Origin: a virus
IMG/VR virus record: IMGVR_UViG_3300009180_000199
Span: 1-25,739 of that record
DNA length: 25,739 nt
Strand: one strand, 5' to 3'
Position 1 is the stretch's first letter. The number at the start of each line of letters is the position of its first letter. Both the position numbers and the translations under genes were made by a program. The notes under the pieces are model-generated. The model worked only from the letters and a program-made list of their open reading frames with translations. It ran no database searches and was not told where the DNA came from. Shown piece after piece: positions 18,801 through 23,942 of the stretch.

Positions 18801-21281
18801 TGAAAATATTCTTTGATAATCCAATAATGCTTGTGTTAACACATCTCCTGTTATTTCCTCCTCAAAAACTCTATTAATAAGTGACTTATACTGAAGGGTA
18901 CCTCCACAATAAAATTTACCTTTATTATTTTCATCAGTATTATCGTCAGGACTAGCTTGTGGGTAGTTAGGGTGTTCAGCTAAAGAATATGTACCAGGTG
19001 AACTTAATGGAGCTAAGAACGTATTATCTGTTGTTGTTGTTGCGGGATTACCGGCTTCTGACTGCTGGTTATTATATTCATTATTTACTTGTTGGGTTAC
19101 GGAACTAATATCAAAATCATCATCAATTTCCGCACTTCCACAGTCGCATGAACAGGCGTTACATTCAGGATAAGATAACATAGGTAATCCAATTCTAGGA
19201 AAACCTTTTAATCTTACTATGAATACAATTACAAAAGCAAAGAAAACCAAATATAATGCTAATTTAAATACCGCCTGTAATATTTGCCAAGCGGTTCTAA
19301 GTATTACCCCAATATTAAATACGGGACCTCCTGGAATTGCCGTTGCCGCACTTTCAAGTGCTGATTGTACCGCATCTATGGTTTCCCTAACTTGTATGTA
19401 TAAAAAATACAAACATAATATAACTAAAACCCATTTTAAAACAGGCCAAGCCCAAGCTACAAAGTGAGCCACAAATAATAACACTAATATTGGGAATGTT
19501 AATATGTTTAATAGTAACATCGCCAAGAAATATATAAAATCAAATTTTTGTACCGCATCATTAACAGGGAATGGATTATTTTTAGAAATACACTCTCTAT
19601 CATCAATCTCTTTAATCCCTAAATGTCTTGCTCTAGATATACCGTTCTTATAACGGTCTAAAAACATTGCGGTAGTATAAACCTTATTATAATTAAGTTC
19701 AAAAAATCTATCCTCACAATTGATTGCCTCTTGAATCATTGTGGAATCCCCATAATCGTCCCAATCTAAACTAAATGCGTATGACCTAAAAGAATCGTAC
19801 GCAGCCTGATCGTAGAATGTGAATTCAAAGTCTTGTGTTTGAGTTGTGTCTACCGCATTTGAGTTTATTCCTATGTTGGCTCCAGGGGTGTTAATTGGTA
19901 TACTAGTTAAACTTCCTGTATATGGTACACCGTTTATTGTTATAGTAACGTCCTGAGAGTTAACATAAGATTGTAAAATTAATCCACCTGTTTGTGCAGG
20001 TAATACTATTGCCGGGTTTAAACTTGTTGTGGTACCAGGAACTGAAACCGAATAATTTAAAGGAACACCTAATGTTGGATCCGCGTTTGGTGTTGTTGAT
20101 GCCCAACCATACTCTTTAATATTTGGAACTAAGAAATTTGCTCTCAGTATTTCGTTTTGGATTCCTCCGTCATTTTGCCAACTAACTTTAAATCTGTATT
20201 TACCTTTTGTTGGAATCCCTACTGTGGGGTCCAAAGAAATAATTTGATTACCAAACTCATCAGTAACAATATAATCTAAGTTCATAGGGACTTTTAATAA
20301 GTAAGTTCCGTCACCGTCAATTATTTTACCCCCTTGTTCTATTTCATATTCTTCAAGTGCTGGATACCCATTTCCATCAACATTTATTGTTTGTCTTATT
20401 GCCGATACTCTACCTTGTCCCGCCTTTAATGAACAGAATGTACCTGCCGCCAATGGAACTCTACAATTTGTTTTTAACGCTTGTTCGTCTTGGGTGGTTG
20501 CAATTGACCCCATAAATGCCGCAGTTGGTTTTATGGTTAAATTTATCTCTTCAGACAAGTCAAAATCTTGTCTTGTAATTCCAATGAAACAAATATCAGG
20601 TTCTCCCCATAATGGTTCAACATTAACTTGTTTAACTAATGTTATAATTTGTGGTAACTCACTTAAATTGTTTGATGATTTAAACTTAGAACCGTTAAAT
20701 TGACTTTCAACCGCAAATCCACTATCTATTAAATCTTGTGGTGTTAACGAAAAACATCCTATGTTTGAAAGGTCAAGGTTCATGACAAGGGTTTGTTGTC
20801 CTGTAGGTACCCCAAAAATCATAAAGTCACCACTATCGTTTGTTGTTACTGTGTACTTATAATATTTGTCATAAACTTCTATTACCGATCTTTCAAGAAT
20901 TGCTTCGTCTCTATCAAAGAAACTACCCGTTGGTACGTGACCTAAATACTCAGGAGATTTAGGTAATAAATTATATTTATACCCATCTTCATTTTTATTA
21001 TTTAATGTTTTGTAAGGATATAATTCACTTATAATTGGGTTTAACTCATCCTCATTTGTTAACGGTATAAAAACAGATAATTTTGCGTTTGCAAGTCCAA
21101 ATCCTCCATTAACTGAAACTCTACCTGCAATAACACCATAATCGGCACATCTTCTTTCGTATATTTCTGCTTGTGTTAATTTAAGTGATAGTATTTCTAT
21201 AAAGTCAAAATCTTGATCAAACTTTAAATTTACAGATTTATCTACACCTATATTAGTTCGTATTCTATATGAATGTGGCAT
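15813..21281 (-). CDS. giant baseplate-region protein with membrane segments and Cys cluster
   Basis: At 1822 residues this is the largest protein in the window. The N-terminal region (about 48-175) resembles a carboxypeptidase-regulatory/CNA-B-type beta-sandwich with an insert: G-V-I-A-G-R-V-S-V at 49-57, later T-T-N-D-S-G-D-F-M-I-F-G-V-P-T-G at 146-161. Around residues 580-690 lie three strongly hydrophobic stretches (about 580-605, 606-630, 655-690) long enough to be membrane helices. The loop between the second and third is partly amphipathic. Just after them is a cluster C-N-A-C-S-C-D-C-G (707-715), which could bind metal. The remaining 1100 residues are beta-rich with no recognised domain. 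It follows the gp6-like gene after a 72-base gap that holds a long inverted repeat. There is no signal peptide. In this position it may build the outer wedge, as gp7 does in T4, but sequence similarity is not evident. A membrane-insertion role at infection is a hypothesis. Confidence 0.75.
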   Translation of the reverse strand: MPHSYRIRTNIGVDKSVNLKFDQDFDFIEILSLKLTQAEIYERRCADYGVIAGRVSVNGGFGLANAKLSVFIPLTNEDELNPIISELYPYKTLNNKNEDGYKYNLLPKSPEYLGHVPTGSFFDRDEAILERSVIEVYDKYYKYTVTTNDSGDFMIFGVPTGQQTLVMNLDLSNIGCFSLTPQDLIDSGFAVESQFNGSKFKSSNNLSELPQIITLVKQVNVEPLWGEPDICFIGITRQDFDLSEEINLTIKPTAAFMGSIATTQDEQALKTNCRVPLAAGTFCSLKAGQGRVSAIRQTINVDGNGYPALEEYEIEQGGKIIDGDGTYLLKVPMNLDYIVTDEFGNQIISLDPTVGIPTKGKYRFKVSWQNDGGIQNEILRANFLVPNIKEYGWASTTPNADPTLGVPLNYSVSVPGTTTSLNPAIVLPAQTGGLILQSYVNSQDVTITINGVPYTGSLTSIPINTPGANIGINSNAVDTTQTQDFEFTFYDQAAYDSFRSYAFSLDWDDYGDSTMIQEAINCEDRFFELNYNKVYTTAMFLDRYKNGISRARHLGIKEIDDRECISKNNPFPVNDAVQKFDFIYFLAMLLLNILTFPILVLLFVAHFVAWAWPVLKWVLVILCLYFLYIQVRETIDAVQSALESAATAIPGGPVFNIGVILRTAWQILQAVFKLALYLVFFAFVIVFIVRLKGFPRIGLPMLSYPECNACSCDCGSAEIDDDFDISSVTQQVNNEYNNQQSEAGNPATTTTDNTFLAPLSSPGTYSLAEHPNYPQASPDDNTDENNKGKFYCGGTLQYKSLINRVFEEEITGDVLTQALLDYQRIFSGYDLIDSTNLYKLHAPQPFLFGAEKSVGSDERWFAYPTKETYPQKLNEFNTRDKYFKNSPSGGANSGVNKVKTKVNPSLVGTPSDPFEDQVLVVIAKAGMIQQLGVGEVITFQDPKLSGGWVNLTGATQNQFNNTSITGTTFTGDSVTPIVRTIDYADPASNGSGLLQSTIYVINTGQTDYYLEYPTDIEYFQVITGYTVNSFTGNTNFSIADLNKFPKKYLLHDIGFVYGDECSVGLLTPALYSSGNAIDAIENSVRNTLEVIILTRGVDPFTPKQEIEYDLSIIFGNSSYGVGPIITGNYYLNYPIQPLSTNNIKPLSHDTVDNTTNNLYFPSLIFDLTPGQYTGFTSTLPYYYLSTDDNSGSYRPDITFPPLSTISSSPYNLFTSSPYNWVIPKYVQDYFVGGTFIGSFSQAGPALNPVIYNFYDSVGSNNDYGTPFDGYNGLYSRAYYRYLTTTVNFLDETKLVMRSDRIPTSTRTQDGNDSQTGYGLHQNNNFYFFKGSGVQSNPSIGGPGTLPTGNYADSTGLVTGLTSTLTCDGLVSLQCYSGSGTGITVNPNCDVPSNRVVKGCYCLLNKKYISQYDEDVKLFLEWKVRYLLMLAACRGVFARVFQNNWINGFLYMPSFNKTSTYANNSVTDPTYNYCKDTVVFDDAQNTFYYRSSPWDRFVNQFIGKPSPTPPNNLAALFINNPGYNDKQIQSPTTIVDLGPRDEFINQICNNENLEGYFANQLKSTSYSDDSDIMQMGFISRLLNQTIIQQMFPVSTNGNQGEGIGVVQFFNSTRGGDRIDGDFAQAISTNSEFKVNPYLEQNYPNNYLFIGDDTQSPSRPIFGIFFQDNNEEKITRKKLTPGIQTYNISPFVGYNYGYPSTQEVPFYKWQITSPSNYIFGTENNNWYTSPFITSGGFYKNKYQSLDFQTSDYFKTTTTQEGHIANFTPGPNPTTVNVTYGAPNTPGLDPILVGAPFHFYFGLNNGFTALDRFIKLYVNNADTNG

Positions 21282-21290
21282 TAATTTCTT

Positions 21291-21360
21291 TTCTTGATAA
21301 ATAGTTTATTTCCTATTTTAAAAGGATAACCCTTTTATAAAAAAAGGAAATTATCAAGAA
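21291..21360. repeat. 70-bp imperfect inverted repeat with inner hairpin
   Basis: The outer arms TTCTTGATAA (21291-21300) and TTATCAAGAA (21351-21360) are perfect complements. Inside them TTTCCT (21309-21314) pairs with AGGAAA (21345-21350). In the centre AAAAGG (21320-21325) and CCTTTT (21331-21336) form a 6-bp stem around a 5-base loop. The dyad covers the stop codon of the gp6-like gene and ends 9 bases before the next start. No clean T-run follows, so it is a weak terminator at best. It may be an RNA-processing, mRNA-stability or attenuation element. Confidence 0.65.
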
Positions 21361-23195
21361 TATGTTACTGAAGATAAATTAACAACACTTACTCTAATAT
21401 CTTTGTTTCCAAATCTAACTTGGTATATTTGCGTTGGGTCAGCAAAAATAGTGTCGGATATCAACTGAATTTCTTTTGTTGATTGATTAGAATATGGTTG
21501 TGATGTTTGTGATGAAGAATACTGTCCCCCAACTTTGTTAAAGACCTGTATATCCGATATTGACAATACTCCGTTTTCCGCTTGTATTAGTCTTCTTAAT
21601 TCAGAAATATTAACATTTTGACCTAATTGTCTTGACGTTGGTGACATATATGTAGATACAATATCTATGATTTTTGCAATTATAGATCCCTGACTTTGTG
21701 AAGAATCTAAAACCACCGCAATGTCAAACCCTAAGTCAATAACATTAGCACTTTCTACAGATATGTAATCATTTATCATTCTATAGTTTGATAAATAATT
21801 TGCAATATTAGTTTTTAATGCGTTTGGAACTACTGATGTAAGTGTCCCACTTGAGTCATAAGAAAGTAATTTTATTTTTATTTTGTTATTTTCCTCTACT
21901 ATCGACACTTTAGATGGTGCCCCAAATTGTGAAGGCATATTTCTTAATAATGAATCATAGTCATTAACCGTTACCGCTCTATTTTGTGATGAGAAGTTGA
22001 AAGAAACAAAATTTCTAATTTCCTCTAATGTTGGTGCTGCCGCTCCACCAACCGCAGCGATCGGGTTTGTACAACTTAATGAGTTTGACGTACTTGTATT
22101 AAGACTCTCAGAAGGACCGTTAACAAAGAAATTACTTTTCTGTACTTGAGTAATAACCCCAACACCGACATTACTTGATATTCCCCCACCAATTCTATAC
22201 TGAATAAACAATGTTGAGTTTGATTTAAGTGTACTTCCTAAACCTAAATTATTAACGTATTTGTTTATGTTAATTGATTGTCCATTCCTTGCAAATTCCC
22301 TTAATTGTTCTTCCGCAGAATTATTACCACCACCAAAAGTTAATTTCATAAAACCTTGTGGGGTATATTCTGTAATAAATTTATCACTTGTTGTAATGTA
22401 TCTACCGATTTTAATACCAGGAGCATCCGAAGGTTTTGTTGGGTCTTCAACAAAAACTCTGTCTTCAACTAAGGCCCTTACTTCATAAAATCTGTTATTA
22501 GGAGATAAAAAATCTTGATCTGAAGGTACGTTACTATATTGTGATCCGTCTTTTACAATGACACTAGTTACTCCCAACACATTTCTTTCAGGTAAAAATA
22601 ACTCAAAAAATGGTTTAACATCGTTAGGTGTTATAACTCTTTTAAAAACTTTAGTTAAACCATTAAGAACTACTTCTCTTTTGGTTACTGTGTAATTTTG
22701 TATTGTACCATTTGAATCTATATTTGGTCTTACTATTCTTGAATTTGGTTGTCCTTCTCCATTATATTGAGATGAAAAATCTATATCATACACAGTTTCA
22801 TATGATTGACCTGCACCATTAACTTGAGTACCTCTTCTTAATATACCACAATATCTTATATCTTCCTTATCTCCAAACGCAGGTACAACAATAGAAAAAT
22901 CAACTAATGATATTGATGGTCTTTGTCCCGGTATTTTTAAACCGTATGTTCTTGCAATGTTAAATAATGAAGTCTTTTGTTGTGCGTATTGTAATACAGT
23001 CTCTTGTATACTTCTATCAATTTGAAAATTAAGGTTGTCGGCAACTGCGGCATTTAAATCCATTAAAACGGAAAATACCGAAGCATCATTAAAATTTTGT
23101 ATTAATTCAGGATAATAAGTTTTTACGTAATTAACTAATTCTGTTCTAACTCCTTGAAAATCCCTTGTTGTATATGATATTTTTTTATCTGCCAT
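21354..23195 (-). CDS. baseplate wedge protein, gp6/J-like
   Basis: This is a 613-residue homologue of the T4 gp6 / phage P2 J (baseplate J-like) family. In contractile tails, dimers of this protein clamp around the hub and drive the change in baseplate shape at infection. The N-terminal motif F-N-D-A-S-V...L-N-A-A-V-A-D-N-L-N-F-Q-I-D-R-S-I-Q-E (about 35-65) is the usual start of the family. The C-terminal half has the J-like signature N-R-A-V-T-V-N-D-Y-D-S-L-L (about 405-417), followed by the alternating domain ending near residue 560. Length is close to T4 gp6 (660 residues). It starts 4 bases after the gp25-like stop, the same pairing as W-J in P2. The start codon has no Shine-Dalgarno site. 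Confidence 0.92.
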   Translation of the reverse strand: MADKKISYTTRDFQGVRTELVNYVKTYYPELIQNFNDASVFSVLMDLNAAVADNLNFQIDRSIQETVLQYAQQKTSLFNIARTYGLKIPGQRPSISLVDFSIVVPAFGDKEDIRYCGILRRGTQVNGAGQSYETVYDIDFSSQYNGEGQPNSRIVRPNIDSNGTIQNYTVTKREVVLNGLTKVFKRVITPNDVKPFFELFLPERNVLGVTSVIVKDGSQYSNVPSDQDFLSPNNRFYEVRALVEDRVFVEDPTKPSDAPGIKIGRYITTSDKFITEYTPQGFMKLTFGGGNNSAEEQLREFARNGQSININKYVNNLGLGSTLKSNSTLFIQYRIGGGISSNVGVGVITQVQKSNFFVNGPSESLNTSTSNSLSCTNPIAAVGGAAAPTLEEIRNFVSFNFSSQNRAVTVNDYDSLLRNMPSQFGAPSKVSIVEENNKIKIKLLSYDSSGTLTSVVPNALKTNIANYLSNYRMINDYISVESANVIDLGFDIAVVLDSSQSQGSIIAKIIDIVSTYMSPTSRQLGQNVNISELRRLIQAENGVLSISDIQVFNKVGGQYSSSQTSQPYSNQSTKEIQLISDTIFADPTQIYQVRFGNKDIRVSVVNLSSVTYS

Positions 23196-23199
23196 ACTA

Positions 23200-23658
23200 T
23201 TAAATATTTAAAATAATGAAATCACTACTGTTAAATGCGTCGGAAGTTATTTTATAATCAATCCTAACTCTTGCAGTATGTTCTTTTTGTGAAATGTTTG
23301 GTACGGTAAACTCTCTTTGATCCTCACCGTTTATAAAAGTACCTTTGTCTTCATACTCTGTTGAGGCGTCTGTAATTAAAACATTAGTAATTAAAACCCC
23401 AGGCATAAATTCCTCAACGGAATCTCTAATTTCAGCCTCTATTTCGGCAAATGTTGGTCCGTCTAATGGTTCAAAAATATATTCATATAATCTTGATCCA
23501 AAATCAGGTAAATAATATCTACTTCCTTTTCTTGTTAATAATAAATGTATAAGATTAGTTCTAACTTCTTCAGAAGCGTAATCTGTTAAATCTAAATATT
23601 TACCGTTAAAGGAATCCCTAAAAGGGAAAGTAATCCCGTAAGTTATACCATTTGCCAT
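23200..23658 (-). CDS. baseplate wedge protein, gp25/W-like
   Basis: This is a 152-residue homologue of T4 gp25 / P2 W, the small wedge protein that links the baseplate to the first ring of the sheath. The family core is plain: an N-terminal F-P-F-R-D segment, then I-H-L-L-L-T-R-K-G-S-R-Y-Y-L-P-D-F-G-S-R-L-Y-E-Y-I-F-E-P split over residues 37-64, and helix I-E-A-E-I-R-D-S-V near 73-81. The family is sometimes labelled lysozyme-like, but that activity is not established for it. Length is typical. It is the first gene after the terminator at 23696-23722, so it probably heads a transcript that runs through the baseplate genes. The ATG is preceded by AT-rich sequence without a Shine-Dalgarno motif. 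Confidence 0.93.
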   Translation of the reverse strand: MANGITYGITFPFRDSFNGKYLDLTDYASEEVRTNLIHLLLTRKGSRYYLPDFGSRLYEYIFEPLDGPTFAEIEAEIRDSVEEFMPGVLITNVLITDASTEYEDKGTFINGEDQREFTVPNISQKEHTARVRIDYKITSDAFNSSDFIILNI

Positions 23659-23695
23659 ATCTAATAAATATAGTATTCGGATATTTTATATAAAT
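23659..23695 (-). promoter_or_regulatory. putative promoter of the baseplate transcript
   Basis: This 37-base AT-rich gap lies between a strong terminator and the first baseplate gene, so it should hold a promoter. The coding strand carries TATAAAATA (plus-strand 23682-23690), ending 23 bases before the ATG. It resembles the T4 late promoter TATAAATA with one extra A. It also carries TATATTTA nearer the gene, close to the Bacteroidota -7 element TAnnTTTG but lacking the final G. The choice between them cannot be made by eye. Confidence 0.35.
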
Positions 23696-23722
23696 AAAAA
23701 AATCACTGATTTCTCAGTGATT
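23696..23722 (-). terminator. intrinsic terminator after the DUF5522-like gene
   Basis: On the minus strand a perfect 9-bp stem (AATCACTGA and TCAGTGATT) closes on a GAAA tetraloop and runs directly into seven Ts. The TGA stop codon of the 72-residue gene is the last three bases of the left arm, so the ribosome finishes inside the hairpin. It separates the ribonucleotide reductase unit from the baseplate unit. Confidence 0.87.
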
Positions 23723-23932
23723 CTTTAATCTTGTGTTTCCTCTTTCAGACATAGGTTCATAGGGACAATGTAAACATCCGTTTCCACAACATCTACCCCT
23801 TTTCATATGAAAAGATTCTGTCATTACTATATTACCGTTTTTATCCTTATAAAAGTCAGGTTCAGGAGATTTTTTTGTTATCTCCCGAACATATAACTGT
23901 TGTATCCAATCTTTAGATGCGCTTACTGTCAT
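23714..23932 (-). CDS. DUF5522-like Cys-rich small protein
   Basis: This 72-residue protein matches the small DUF5522-type family by its motif C-C-G-N-G-C-L-H-C-P-Y (residues 48-58), preceded by the usual aromatic strand and basic turn (I-V-M-T-E-S-F-H-M-K-R-G-R). The family is widespread in Bacteroidota chromosomes; its function is not known to me. The four conserved cysteines and one histidine suggest metal binding. Here it follows the ribonucleotide reductase gene by 10 bases and shares its terminator, so the two are probably cotranscribed. The first 20 residues are a variable, charged extension. Recognition is by the motif alone, from memory of the family. A role in nucleotide metabolism or redox support of the reductase is speculation. 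Confidence 0.8.
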   Translation of the reverse strand: MTVSASKDWIQQLYVREITKKSPEPDFYKDKNGNIVMTESFHMKRGRCCGNGCLHCPYEPMSERGNTRLKNH

Positions 23933-23942
23933 TTTAATTTTA

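Noticed and set aside
19219-19467. Plus-strand frame of 82 codons opposite the membrane-segment region
   Set aside because: It is the antisense of the hydrophobic coding stretch; the Lys/Thr/Asn-rich product follows from that and has no recognised motif.
2011-23695. TATTTAT on the coding strand in several gaps (before the fibre, 302-residue, giant and gp25-like genes)
   Set aside because: It recurs, but at spacings from 5 to 31 bases from the start codons, and such a motif is expected often in sequence this AT-rich; I do not call it a promoter or a ribosome site.
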